DNA of 64,000 nt. Origin: Spirochaetota bacterium (GTDB lineage Bacteria; Spirochaetota; Spirochaetia; Treponematales; Treponemataceae). The notes under the pieces were generated by a model that had not been told where the DNA came from, ran no database searches, and saw only the letters and a program-made list of their open reading frames with translations. The position numbers and the translations under genes are program-made. Position 1 is the stretch's first letter, and each line of letters starts with the position of its first letter. Location of the stretch: the NCBI GenBank assembly GCA_023443865.1, contig JAEZST010000022.1, forward strand, positions 744,001 through 808,000. The letters run 5' to 3'. Of this stretch, positions 24,179 to 32,696 are shown one piece after another.

Positions 24179-25375
24179 TTACAGCCGCTCGGCTATCTTG
24201 TCTATGAACTGCCAGGAGTCCACGACCAGGCGGGCGGTTGGGCTCGCTATTTTCGCCAGGTCGCCGGTCATGATCCCGTCCTCGATACAGTCGAGGGTGG
24301 CCTTTTCCAGCCGTTTCGCGAAGTCCGCCAGTTCCGGGGTTTTGTCCAGTTCCGCCCGTTTCGCCAGGGCTCCCGTCCAGGCGAAGATGAGGGCGACGGG
24401 GTTCGTGGAGGTTTTTTCGCCCTTCAGGTATTTATAATAATGCCGTTGCACCGTTCCGTGGGCCGCCTCGTACTCGAAGACCCCGTCGGGGGACACGAGC
24501 ACGCTGGTCATCATGGCGAGGCTTCCGGAGGCGGAGGCCACCATGTCGCTCATCACGTCGCCGTCATAGTTCTTGCACGCCCACAGGAAACCGCCCTTGC
24601 TCTGCATGACCCGGGCGACCGCGTCGTCGATCAGGGTATAGAAGTACTCGATGCCGGCGGCCTCGAAGCGGGCCCTGTACTCGGCGTCGTATATCCGCTG
24701 GAATATTTCCTTGAACCGTCCGTCGTAGGTTTTGGAGATGGTGTCCTTCGTGGCGAACCATACGTCGATTTTCTCCGAAAGGCCGTAGTAAAAGCAGGCG
24801 CGGGCGAAGCTTTCGATGGACTCGTCCAGGTTGTGAATGCCCTGAAGCACGCCGGGCCCCTTCATTTCCATGATTGTCTTGCGGACCACGGTGCCGTCGG
24901 CCTTGGTAAAGACCAATTCCGCCTTGCCGGGGCCGTCCACCGCCATCTCGCAGTTTTTGTATACGTCGCCGTAGGCATGGCGCCCGAGCACGAGCGGCTT
25001 TTGCCAGCACGAGACCGTGCCCTTCACGTTTTTCGCCACGATGGGCGCGCGGAAAACCGTACCGTCCAGTTCCGCCCGGATAATCCCGTTGGGGCTGGGA
25101 GTGAGTTGCTTGAGTTTGTATTCTTCCACGCGGGCGGCGTTGGACGTGATGGTCGCGCACTTGACGCCCACGCCGAGCCGCTTGATCGCGCGGGCGGCCT
25201 CGTAGGTTACGCGGTCGTCGGAGTCGTCCCGGGCCTTGAGCCCCAGGTCAAAGTATTCGGTTTTTAGGTCGACGAAGGGAAGCAGGAGCTTCTCCTTGAT
25301 CACGCCCCACAGAACGCGGGTCATTTCGTCGCCGTCCAGCTCGGCGATCGCGTTTTTCATCGGTACTTTAGCCAT
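24179..25375 (-). CDS. icd: Isocitrate dehydrogenase (NADP-type, eukaryote-like family)
   Basis: 398 residues. It begins MAKVPMKNAIAELDGDEMTRV, the start of the dimeric NADP-dependent IDH family shared by mitochondria and many bacteria rather than the E. coli type. 'ATITSNAARVEEYKLK', 'KSPNGTIR'-like 'SPNGIIRAELDGTVFR', 'WACKNYDGDVMSDMVA' and 'EYEAAHGTVQRHY' are diagnostic. It converts isocitrate to 2-oxoglutarate and supplies glutamate synthesis. The start at 25375 has GAGGGGAA just upstream. The promoter reads TTGTCG-18-TATTAT on the minus strand. Confidence 0.95.
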   Translation of the reverse strand: MAKVPMKNAIAELDGDEMTRVLWGVIKEKLLLPFVDLKTEYFDLGLKARDDSDDRVTYEAARAIKRLGVGVKCATITSNAARVEEYKLKQLTPSPNGIIRAELDGTVFRAPIVAKNVKGTVSCWQKPLVLGRHAYGDVYKNCEMAVDGPGKAELVFTKADGTVVRKTIMEMKGPGVLQGIHNLDESIESFARACFYYGLSEKIDVWFATKDTISKTYDGRFKEIFQRIYDAEYRARFEAAGIEYFYTLIDDAVARVMQSKGGFLWACKNYDGDVMSDMVASASGSLAMMTSVLVSPDGVFEYEAAHGTVQRHYYKYLKGEKTSTNPVALIFAWTGALAKRAELDKTPELADFAKRLEKATLDCIEDGIMTGDLAKIASPTARLVVDSWQFIDKIAERL

Positions 25376-25405
25376 GTTCCCCTCTTCAATGTTGCAGGTG
25401 TCGCC

Positions 25406-25435
25406 ATAATACCGGAAAAGTGCGGTGGTCGACAA
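25406..25435 (-). promoter_or_regulatory. Promoter of icd
   Basis: Minus strand -35 TTGTCG (25435-25430), 18-base spacer, -10 TATTAT (25411-25406). About 30 bases of leader with a Shine-Dalgarno follow, in contrast to the leaderless genes nearby. Confidence 0.55.
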
Positions 25436-25477
25436 GATTTGTCGGCCCGAGCGAAAGGGTTCGCGCGGGGCGGTCCC

Positions 25478-25507
25478 TTGACCCCCCGGCCGTTTCCGGC
25501 GTACAAA
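25478..25507 (+). promoter_or_regulatory. Promoter of the ThrE-like exporter
   Basis: -35 TTGACC (25478-25483), 18-base spacer, -10 TACAAA (25502-25507), then 7 bases to the ATG at 25515. No ribosome site is present; probable leaderless mRNA. Divergent from icd. Confidence 0.55.
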
Positions 25508-25514
25508 GGCTGTC

Positions 25515-26783
25515 ATGACGGAGCGAAAGATCGCCGACATGGACGGAATACTCGATATTGCCCTTGAATCGGGCACGCTTATCCTGCAAAGCGGCGGGGA
25601 AACCTACCGCACCGAGGAAACCATGATAACGGTGGCCGAATCCTTGGGCGCCGCGGAGGCCTCGGCCTTCGTTACCCCGACGGTCGCGATACTCACCTGC
25701 GTGGACGCCGAGGGCCGAAGCCGGACAAAACTGCGGCGCATCGTTTCCCGTACCATCAACCTGGGGACCATCGCCCGGGTGAACGCGCTTTCCCGGCGCA
25801 TCGAGGGGCGGCGGCCCCGTAACGATCTTTCCCTCATCGCCGCACTGCTTAAACGCATTCGTTCCATCCCGGAACGTCCCGTATTCGCCGTTTCGTTCGC
25901 CACCGCCGTCGCGAGCTTTTGCTTTTCGCTCATGTTCCGGGGAACGCCCGGCGAGGCGCTGACGGCCGCCGCGATAGGCATACTGATGCGGCTCTCCCTT
26001 TTCGCCCTTGCGCCCCTGGCCCTTTCGGGTTTCATCTATAACGCCCTCGGCGGCGCGGTCATTTCGCTGCTTTCCGGTCTGGCCGTCATGGCGGGGCTCG
26101 TCGGATCGGGGGGCAACGTGAGCATTTCGGTGCTTATGTCCCTCGTTCCCGGCCTCGCGATCGTTAACGCGATTCGCGACATTATCGCCGGCGACCTGGT
26201 GGCCGGTTCCGCCCGCCTAATGGAAGCCTTCGTTATCGCCGCGGCCCTTTCCCTGGGCGCCGCCTTCGGACTCCTCGTGTTCCCCGTAGGCGGGGCGTAC
26301 GCGTCGACCTTGGGCTTCCACGAATCGCTGGGCCTTTCCTTTCTTCTTTCCGCCCTTGCCGCGGGTTCCTTCGCGTATTTCTTCCATATTAGCAAATACG
26401 ATATCCTCTGGACCTCACTGGCAGGCGGCTTCGGCTGGGTCACCTTCCTCGTGCTGCAGCGGAGCCTGGGCGCCCCCATCGCCGCGTATCTGGCCGGGGC
26501 GCTCTGCGTGGGCCTTATCTCCGAAATTCTCGCCATCGTTTTCCGAAAACCCGCCACGGTCTATATCGTTTCCGGGGTCATACCCTTCGTTCCGGGAGGG
26601 GGCATGTACGAGACCATGCTCTATTCCACCCTCGGCAATATGGACGCCGCGGCAAGGACGGGCTTTCAGACCCTCAGCGCCGCCGCCGCGATCGCGGTGG
26701 GCATCGCGCTCGCGTCGTCCTTGGCCAGGCTCGCGGCCCGGTTTATCAAATCCCGGAACCTCGGTCGCCGCCCTGCCCGTTGA
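25515..26783 (+). CDS. ThrE-family threonine/serine exporter (fused form)
   Basis: 422 residues. An N-terminal soluble region (about 1-115) contains 'LQSGGETYRTEETM', the conserved start of the ThrE/DUF1212 family. About ten membrane helices follow in two blocks, so the ThrE (DUF1212) and ThrB-like (DUF3815) halves are on one polypeptide. 'VSGVIPFVPGGGMYETM' near 350 is a conserved signature of the second half. Family members export threonine and serine using the proton gradient. The aspartokinase-homoserine dehydrogenase gene about 1 kb downstream fits a threonine link, though this is only suggestive. Confidence 0.88.
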   Translation: MTERKIADMDGILDIALESGTLILQSGGETYRTEETMITVAESLGAAEASAFVTPTVAILTCVDAEGRSRTKLRRIVSRTINLGTIARVNALSRRIEGRRPRNDLSLIAALLKRIRSIPERPVFAVSFATAVASFCFSLMFRGTPGEALTAAAIGILMRLSLFALAPLALSGFIYNALGGAVISLLSGLAVMAGLVGSGGNVSISVLMSLVPGLAIVNAIRDIIAGDLVAGSARLMEAFVIAAALSLGAAFGLLVFPVGGAYASTLGFHESLGLSFLLSALAAGSFAYFFHISKYDILWTSLAGGFGWVTFLVLQRSLGAPIAAYLAGALCVGLISEILAIVFRKPATVYIVSGVIPFVPGGGMYETMLYSTLGNMDAAARTGFQTLSAAAAIAVGIALASSLARLAARFIKSRNLGRRPAR

Positions 26784-27507
26784 CGCGGACCTTATTGATT
26801 CTGTTTCCGTCCATTTCGACCACTTCCCACCGGTATCCCCCGGCCATAATCGCGTCTCCGGCCTTGGGAATCGAGCCGTTGGCCGTGAGAAGGTATCCCG
26901 CGAGGGTGTAGTATTCCCCGCTGTCCTCCTCGATGCCCTCAAGGTCATAGCTTTCGAGAATTTCTTCCATTCTGGTTTGGCCGTCTATATAGCGCCCCCC
27001 TCGGTCTTCCGCCGTCTCGACCGTAACCCTGGTTTCTTCCAGCAATTCGCCCACCAAGCCGTTTCTGGTGACTATGCCCTCGATACCGCCGTACTCGTCG
27101 ATAATAAAGGCCATTCTGCTTTGCGCCTCGTCCAGGGCCTGGAGCGCCTTCAGGATCGTGACGGTTTCGCTGAGGAACACCGGTTTTTTGACTATTTCCC
27201 GCAGGCCGGGCCACGAGGGCTCGAGAAGGGTCTCCAGGAAATGACGGACCGAGACGGTTCCGAGAACCTTATCGACGGAGCCGGAACATACCGGAAACTG
27301 GGTAAACCCCGGATTAGCCGCCATTACGCGGCGAATGGTTTCCCCGTTGGAGGCCGCGTCGATCCAAACGATATCGGGGCGGTGGGTCATGCACGATCCT
27401 ATCTTGCGGTCCGAGGGAAGGAATATGCCGCCTTTCACGGCGTTGGCTGGGTTGAATTCTTCCGGCGAGGTTCGCTTCAGGCCGGCGAATAGAGCGCTCA
27501 TTTTCAT
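26746..27507 (-). CDS. CorC/TlyC-like CBS-pair protein
   Basis: About 253 residues. It lacks the N-terminal DUF21 membrane domain of full-length hemolysin-C-like proteins, so it is the soluble CorC form. Two CBS repeats lie at about 45-165 ('ASNGETIRRVMAANPGFTQFPV' and 'AFIIDEYGGIEGIVTRNGLVGELL'). A C-terminal CorC/HlyC transporter-associated domain follows ('SYDLEGIEEDSGEYYTLAGYLL', 'GGYRWEVVEMDGNRINKVRV'). Roles in Mg2+/Co2+ efflux regulation are proposed for the family. Its 3' end overlaps the ThrE-like gene by 38 bases. TGCTACACT lies six bases before the ATG and no ribosome site is present. Confidence 0.85.
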   Translation of the reverse strand: MKMSALFAGLKRTSPEEFNPANAVKGGIFLPSDRKIGSCMTHRPDIVWIDAASNGETIRRVMAANPGFTQFPVCSGSVDKVLGTVSVRHFLETLLEPSWPGLREIVKKPVFLSETVTILKALQALDEAQSRMAFIIDEYGGIEGIVTRNGLVGELLEETRVTVETAEDRGGRYIDGQTRMEEILESYDLEGIEEDSGEYYTLAGYLLTANGSIPKAGDAIMAGGYRWEVVEMDGNRINKVRVNGQGGDRGSGI

Positions 27508-27513
27508 GGTGTA

Positions 27514-27522
27514 AGTGTAGCA
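27514..27522 (-). promoter_or_regulatory. Extended -10 of the CorC-like gene
   Basis: On the minus strand TGC-TACACT, an extended -10, ends 6 bases before ATG 27507. The -35 is weak, as expected for an extended -10 promoter. Confidence 0.4.
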
Positions 27523-27567
27523 TACGGGCAGGGTTTTAGTGCAGATGTAATTTTCTTGCATGGAAAG

Positions 27568-27581
27568 TGCATAAATATGCA
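27568..27581. promoter_or_regulatory. Inverted repeat in the corC-thrA divergent gap
   Basis: TGCATA-AA-TATGCA is a perfect 6-2-6 inverted repeat about 85 bases upstream of the thrA start. The candidate thrA -10 TATAAA lies at 27616-27621. It is a possible operator; no known regulator consensus is recognised. Confidence 0.35.
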
Positions 27582-27664
27582 ATAACGGCTAGTCGCGGTA
27601 TCGGGTTTTCGCTAGTATAAAACCGTTCCCGATGACGGGGATATTCGCTTTTCAAGAGGTTTGT

Positions 27665-30208
27665 ATGTTGGTGATGAAGTTTGGCGGAACTTCCATGGGA
27701 AGCGCCGCCCGCATGTGCAATTCGGTCGACATTATGTGCGATCGGTCCGAAAAGGACCGGATCGGCGTTATCGTGTCGGCGGTAGGGGGTATTTCCAACC
27801 GCCTTCAGGACAGTATTACTTTCGCGATGCGGTTTTACGCTACCGGAACCGGAAAGTTTACCGCCACAGCCACCTCTGCCATGCCCCATACCTCCGATAC
27901 TCCCGTTCCCGATTCCGTAGAGGCCTGGGTCTCCCTGGTACGGAATATCCATGTCGATATCATTCGCGATCTGACGGCCGCCGTAGCTGGCTTCTCCGCG
28001 GAAACCGTCGGCAGGGAATTGGAACCGCTTTTCGCCGAGTACGGACGGCTTCTTTCAGCCGTGGCCGCCTTCGGCGAGTGTCCCGAAACCGTAGAATGCC
28101 GCCTCATGGGATTGGGCGAGCAGTTTTGCGTGCCCCTGGTCGCGGAAATTTTGCGCGCCCGCGGCCAAAACGTCGAAGTACTCGATAGCCGCAAGCTGAT
28201 CGTCACCGAGGGCGGGCGGCTTACCGAGGCCGATCCCGCGTACGACAAAATAGAGGAAAACTTCGCGTATTGGCGCGAATCGGGCGCGAGGGTATTGCTG
28301 GCGCCCGGCTTCATTTCCTCGGACGTATCGGGGAAGCCCTCCCTTCTCGGGCGCAACGGCTCGGACTTTTCGGCCGCCCTCATGGCCATGGGCTTACACG
28401 CGCAAAAACTGGAAATCTGGTCCGACGTGGACGGAATCTATACCGCCGATCCCCGCATCGTGCACGACGCCGTTTTGGTCGACGACATTAGCTACGAGGA
28501 GGCGATGGAGCTTTCGTTCTTCGGCTCGAAGGTCCTCCACCCCAAGACCATTACGCCCATCGCGGCGAGAAGGATCGAAACCTGGAGCCTGAACAGCTTT
28601 AACCGCAACGCGCGGGGAACCCGCATCGCCGCCGCGGATACGGTGGTGGTCTCCCCGAGCGCCGGCCCGGTCCGGGGCGTTTCCTGCCTCAAGGACACGG
28701 CCATGGTGAACGTTTCCGGCGCCGGGCTCAAGGGCAAAAAGGGAACCGCCGCGCGGGTCTTTTCCGCGGTGAGCAGGGCGGGCATTTCGGTGCTGCTCAT
28801 TACCCAGTCCAGTTCCGAATACACCATCAGTTTTTGCGTGAAGGGCAGCGAGGCGAAGGCCGTGCAAAAGGCCCTTCAGGAGGAATTCGCCCTCGAGATC
28901 CGCGAAAACCTCATCAACGACATTTCGGTGATCAAGCGCATGGCGATCGTCTCGATCGTCGGCGACGGCATGAAACACCGCAAAGGAGTGGCCGGTACCT
29001 TCTTTACCGCGCTCGCCTTCGGAGGTATCAATATTAACGCGATAGCGCAAGGCTCCTCGGAGCGTTCCATAAGCACGGTGGTCGCCGACGAGGACGGCGA
29101 CAAGGCGGTCAGGATCGCCCATCGGTTCTTCTTCAACACCATGCAGACCATCGAGCTATTCCTCGTGGGCGTGGGCACGGTGGGCGGCAAGCTCCTCGAA
29201 CAGATAAGGCTCCAGCGGGAGGAATTGAGAAAGTCCCAAATCGACATTCAGGTATGGGGCATCGGCAATTCCCGGAAAATGCTTATCTCGAAGGCGGGAA
29301 TCAATCTCGATACCTGGCGGGACCGCCTTGCCTCCTCGAAGGATATCTCCTCGGTGGACACGATCATCGAATTCGTGAAGGCCGAAAAGCCCCTGAACCC
29401 CGTCTTCGTGGACTGTACGGCAAACGGGTATCTACCGGAGCGCTATACCGACATTTTCGCCGCGGGCATGCACGTCATTACGCCGAACAAGCGGGCGAAT
29501 TCCCTTTCCATCGGCTATTACCGCCAGCTGCGCGAAGCCGCCGCCGCGAGCCGGAAGCGCTTCCTCTACGAAACCAACGTGGGCGCCGGGCTGCCGGTAA
29601 TCGATACCTTCCGCAACATGCTCAAAAGCGGCGACTCGCTCCATTCCTTCTCGGGCATCATGTCCGGCTCCCTCTCCTACATATTCGGCCGGCTCGACGA
29701 GGGGGCGACCTTCTCGCAGGCCGTCTCGGAAGCGCGGGAAAAGGGCTTTACCGAACCGGACCCCCGCGACGACCTCTCGGGTACCGACGTGGCCCGCAAG
29801 GCCCTCATTATCGCCCGCGAGGCCGGCTGTACCCTGGAACTCGATCAGGTCACGGTTTCGCCGCTCTTTCCCGCGGACTTTGATTCTTCCGGCACGGTGG
29901 ACGAGTTCCTAGCCCGGCTTCCGGCGGTTGATTCCCATTTCGCCCGGAAAACCGAGGCGCTTCGGGCCGCGGGCAAGGTGCTCCGGTTCGCCGCCGAAAT
30001 CGACGGGGCCACCGGCTCGGCCCGGGTCGGCACCGTGGAGGTTTCCGCGGACGATCCCCTGTCCGCCATCAAGGGCGGCGAGAACGCGTTCGTGTTCACC
30101 ACTAAATATTATTCACCGATTCCCCTGGTAATCCGGGGCTACGGCGCCGGCGCGGACGTTACCGCCTCCGGCGTATTCGCCGATATTTTAAGGACAACCA
30201 CATGGTAA
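27665..30208 (+). CDS. thrA: Bifunctional aspartokinase/homoserine dehydrogenase
   Basis: 847 residues. The aspartokinase domain opens with 'LVMKFGGTSMGSAARM' (about 1-300) and has 'GRNGSDFSAALMA' and 'WSDVDGIYTADPR'. Two ACT regions follow (about 320-470), suggesting feedback by an aspartate-family amino acid. Homoserine dehydrogenase begins near 498 with the Rossmann 'LVGVGTVGGKLLEQI' and carries 'NKRANS' and 'ETNVGAGLPVI'. It catalyses the first and third steps to threonine/methionine/lysine. Start: ATG 27665 with AAGAGG upstream; M674-type alternatives are weaker. It overlaps the next gene by 7 bases. Confidence 0.95.
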   Translation: MLVMKFGGTSMGSAARMCNSVDIMCDRSEKDRIGVIVSAVGGISNRLQDSITFAMRFYATGTGKFTATATSAMPHTSDTPVPDSVEAWVSLVRNIHVDIIRDLTAAVAGFSAETVGRELEPLFAEYGRLLSAVAAFGECPETVECRLMGLGEQFCVPLVAEILRARGQNVEVLDSRKLIVTEGGRLTEADPAYDKIEENFAYWRESGARVLLAPGFISSDVSGKPSLLGRNGSDFSAALMAMGLHAQKLEIWSDVDGIYTADPRIVHDAVLVDDISYEEAMELSFFGSKVLHPKTITPIAARRIETWSLNSFNRNARGTRIAAADTVVVSPSAGPVRGVSCLKDTAMVNVSGAGLKGKKGTAARVFSAVSRAGISVLLITQSSSEYTISFCVKGSEAKAVQKALQEEFALEIRENLINDISVIKRMAIVSIVGDGMKHRKGVAGTFFTALAFGGININAIAQGSSERSISTVVADEDGDKAVRIAHRFFFNTMQTIELFLVGVGTVGGKLLEQIRLQREELRKSQIDIQVWGIGNSRKMLISKAGINLDTWRDRLASSKDISSVDTIIEFVKAEKPLNPVFVDCTANGYLPERYTDIFAAGMHVITPNKRANSLSIGYYRQLREAAAASRKRFLYETNVGAGLPVIDTFRNMLKSGDSLHSFSGIMSGSLSYIFGRLDEGATFSQAVSEAREKGFTEPDPRDDLSGTDVARKALIIAREAGCTLELDQVTVSPLFPADFDSSGTVDEFLARLPAVDSHFARKTEALRAAGKVLRFAAEIDGATGSARVGTVEVSADDPLSAIKGGENAFVFTTKYYSPIPLVIRGYGAGADVTASGVFADILRTTTW

Positions 30209-32178
30209 TCGTACTTGAATCCAACATTCGGGACGACGATAAGCAGCGCATTCGCCGTTTCCTCGAAAAAAACTCCCTTCGGGTGAACGAAATCGCCGGC
30301 GAGGAAGAGACCATCTTCGGCGCCGTGGGCAAGGTGGGAATCGACCCCCGTGAAGTGGAAATCCTGCCCGGCGTTCAGCGCGTCATACCCATCTCCAAGC
30401 CGTACAAGATGGCTTCCCGGGAATTTAAGCGGGAAAACACGATCGTGGACGTGCGGGGCGTGAAAATCGGCGGAAACCGGGTATCGGTAATCGCCGGTCC
30501 CTGCGCCGTCGAAAGCCTTGACCAGATAATGGAATCCGCGGCGAAGGTCGCGGATTCGGGGGCGGTTATGCTCCGGGGCGGCGCCTACAAGCCCCGGACG
30601 AGCCCCTACGCCTTCCAGGGCATGGCCGAGGAGGGCGTGCGTATCCTCAAGGAAGCGGGCGAGGCCTACGGATTGCCCATCGTCACGGAAATCGTTTCAT
30701 CAGACCATATTCCGGTCATGCGGGACTACGTGGACGTGCTTCAGATCGGCGCCCGCAACATGCAGAATTTCGAGCTCTTAAAGAAGGTGGGCGCCCTCGG
30801 TAAGCCCGTCATCCTCAAGCGGGGCCTGTCGGCCACGATCGAGGAATGGCTCATGGCGGCGGAATACCTGCTCGCCAGCGGCACCGAAGACGTGATTCTC
30901 TGCGAGCGGGGCATACGCACCTACGAGAAGGCGACCCGAAATACCCTGGACCTCTCGGCGATCCCGGTCCTCCGGTCCCTGACCCACCTTCCCATAATCG
31001 TGGACCCCAGCCACGCGGTGGGCGTACGCGACAAGGTGCCTCCAATGGCCCTGGCGGCCGTCGCCGCCGGCGCCGACGGCCTTATCGTGGAAGTGCATCC
31101 CTGCCCCGAATGCGCCATGTCGGACGGCGCGCAGTCGCTCTATCCGGAACAGTTCGAAAAGATGATGCGCGATATCGAGGTGCTTGCCCCGGTAGTCGGG
31201 CGTACCGTTTCCCGCCGGACCGCGGCCAAAACCGGTCACGACCGTTCCGGGGCGAAGTTGGGGGCGAAACGGGCCGCGCCCTCGCTCGCCCTTTCGGGTA
31301 CCGCCGCGCCGGCGGTATGCGCCTATTCCGGCGGCCGCGGGGCCTACGCGGAAATCGCCATCCGGCGGTTTTGGGACAACGGGGCGACCGCCCTTTCCGC
31401 GGCAAATTTCCGCGAGGTAATCAACGCGGTGCTCGGCGGGGGGGCCGACTTCGGCATGCTCCCCATCGAGAATAGCCTTGCGGGATCGGTATACGAGAAT
31501 TACGACAACCTGACGCGCTGCGAGGACATCGAGATCGTCGGCGAGGTTACCATCAGGATCGAGCATTCCCTGCTCGCGCCCCGCGGGGCGACGGTCGAAA
31601 CGGTCGGTTCCGTGTACTCCCATCCCCAGGCCCTCGCCCAGTGCGACGAGTTCCTGGCGAAGTACCCGCTGTGGAAGCATATTGAGACCGCGTCCACCTC
31701 GGGCGCGGCGGAGATGGTCGCCGCGGAAGGCGATATCACCCGCGCGGCCATCGCGAGCGCCAGCGCCGCGGATATCTATAAGCTCGAGACCCTGAAGTCG
31801 GGCATCGAAACCAATCCGCGTAACTATACCCGCTTCGTCATTATCGCGCGCTCGGGAGAGGTGGTCTGCGAGGCCCCCAACCACGCGAGCGTCATTTTCA
31901 CCACGGCCAACGAGCCGGGCTCCCTCCATGCAGCCCTCGGCATCTTCATGAAGCACGGGCTCAACCTGACGAAGCTCGAATCGCGGCCGATCCAGGGAGA
32001 GCCCTGGCGATACCGCTTTTACGCGAACGTCAATCTGCCCGACGGGGTGGGGAACAGCGTCGTTTCCGGCGAGCGGCTGAAAACCGCGCTTGCGGAAATG
32101 GAAAAAATAAGTCACGATAACGGAATAGTTCAGGGGGTCCGAATCCTCGGCCTTTTCAATACAAAGGAGCTGTCATGA
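30202..32178 (+). CDS. DAHP synthase - prephenate dehydratase fusion with ACT domain
   Basis: 658 residues. Residues 1-75 are a ferredoxin-like regulatory domain and 80-335 a class I-beta DAHP synthase barrel ('VIAGPCAVES', 'LRGGAYKPRTSPYAFQG', 'IVDPSHAVG'). A low-complexity linker (about 336-369) joins it to a prephenate dehydratase (370-550: 'AYSGGRGAYAEIA', 'GMLPIENSLAGSVYENYD', 'NYTRFVII'). An ACT domain ends the protein, with GSLH and ESRP, the phenylalanine-binding motifs. It would catalyse the first step of the shikimate pathway and the phenylalanine-specific dehydration. No chorismate mutase domain lies between them. Translation is coupled to thrA (7-base overlap) and ilvH (ATGA). Confidence 0.93.
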   Translation: MVIVLESNIRDDDKQRIRRFLEKNSLRVNEIAGEEETIFGAVGKVGIDPREVEILPGVQRVIPISKPYKMASREFKRENTIVDVRGVKIGGNRVSVIAGPCAVESLDQIMESAAKVADSGAVMLRGGAYKPRTSPYAFQGMAEEGVRILKEAGEAYGLPIVTEIVSSDHIPVMRDYVDVLQIGARNMQNFELLKKVGALGKPVILKRGLSATIEEWLMAAEYLLASGTEDVILCERGIRTYEKATRNTLDLSAIPVLRSLTHLPIIVDPSHAVGVRDKVPPMALAAVAAGADGLIVEVHPCPECAMSDGAQSLYPEQFEKMMRDIEVLAPVVGRTVSRRTAAKTGHDRSGAKLGAKRAAPSLALSGTAAPAVCAYSGGRGAYAEIAIRRFWDNGATALSAANFREVINAVLGGGADFGMLPIENSLAGSVYENYDNLTRCEDIEIVGEVTIRIEHSLLAPRGATVETVGSVYSHPQALAQCDEFLAKYPLWKHIETASTSGAAEMVAAEGDITRAAIASASAADIYKLETLKSGIETNPRNYTRFVIIARSGEVVCEAPNHASVIFTTANEPGSLHAALGIFMKHGLNLTKLESRPIQGEPWRYRFYANVNLPDGVGNSVVSGERLKTALAEMEKISHDNGIVQGVRILGLFNTKELS

Positions 32179-32696
32179 AACGTTATGTCATTTCTGTACT
32201 CGTGGAAAACCATTCGGGCGTTTTGAGCCGGGTTTCCGGCCTATTCAGCCGGCGCGGCTACAATATAGACAGCCTGACCGTCGGCGTGACGGAGAATCCC
32301 GAATTGTCCCGCATGACCATCGTGGTCAGGGGCGACGAATACATTCTTGAACAGATCGAAAAGCAGCTCGCCAAACTCGTCGAGGTGGTCTCGATCCACC
32401 ATTGCGAGCCTTCCTCAACCGTGGTGCGCGAATTGGCGCTGATCAAGGTGAACGCCAAGGCCGCCAACCGGGTCGGCGTTATCGAAACGGCGAATATTTT
32501 CCGCGCGCGGATCGTGGACGTCGGCGTCGATTCCCTGGTAGTGGAGGCCACGGGCGGCGAGGACAAGATCGCGAGCCTGATCGAGCTCCTGGAGCCCTTC
32601 GGCATTCTGGAACTGGTCCGTACCGGGCTGACCGCCATGGGCCGGGGAAATTCTATCCTTTCGTCCGAGTCTACGGAACGGTCCGCTCGGGAATAA
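32175..32696 (+). CDS. ilvH: Acetolactate synthase small (regulatory) subunit
   Basis: 173 residues. The N-terminal ACT domain has 'VLVENHSGVLSRVSGLFSRRGYNIDSLTVG', the classical IlvH/IlvN start that binds valine. The second ACT-like domain is complete. It regulates and activates the catalytic subunit encoded far downstream (40183-41877). The start overlaps the previous stop (ATGA). Its last 26 bases overlap the 3' end of the convergent ATPase gene. The catalytic and regulatory subunits being 7.5 kb apart is unusual; they are normally adjacent. Confidence 0.95.
   Translation: MKRYVISVLVENHSGVLSRVSGLFSRRGYNIDSLTVGVTENPELSRMTIVVRGDEYILEQIEKQLAKLVEVVSIHHCEPSSTVVRELALIKVNAKAANRVGVIETANIFRARIVDVGVDSLVVEATGGEDKIASLIELLEPFGILELVRTGLTAMGRGNSILSSESTERSARE

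Noticed and set aside
27508..27664. T-box, riboswitch or leader peptide before thrA (and likewise before leuA and ilvD)
   Set aside because: Leaders are short and show no T-box box, no long terminator/antiterminator pair and no peptide rich in the cognate amino acids.
30778..32115. 445-codon open frame antisense to the DAHPS-PDT gene
   Set aside because: No recognisable domain; the plus-strand gene explains the region fully.
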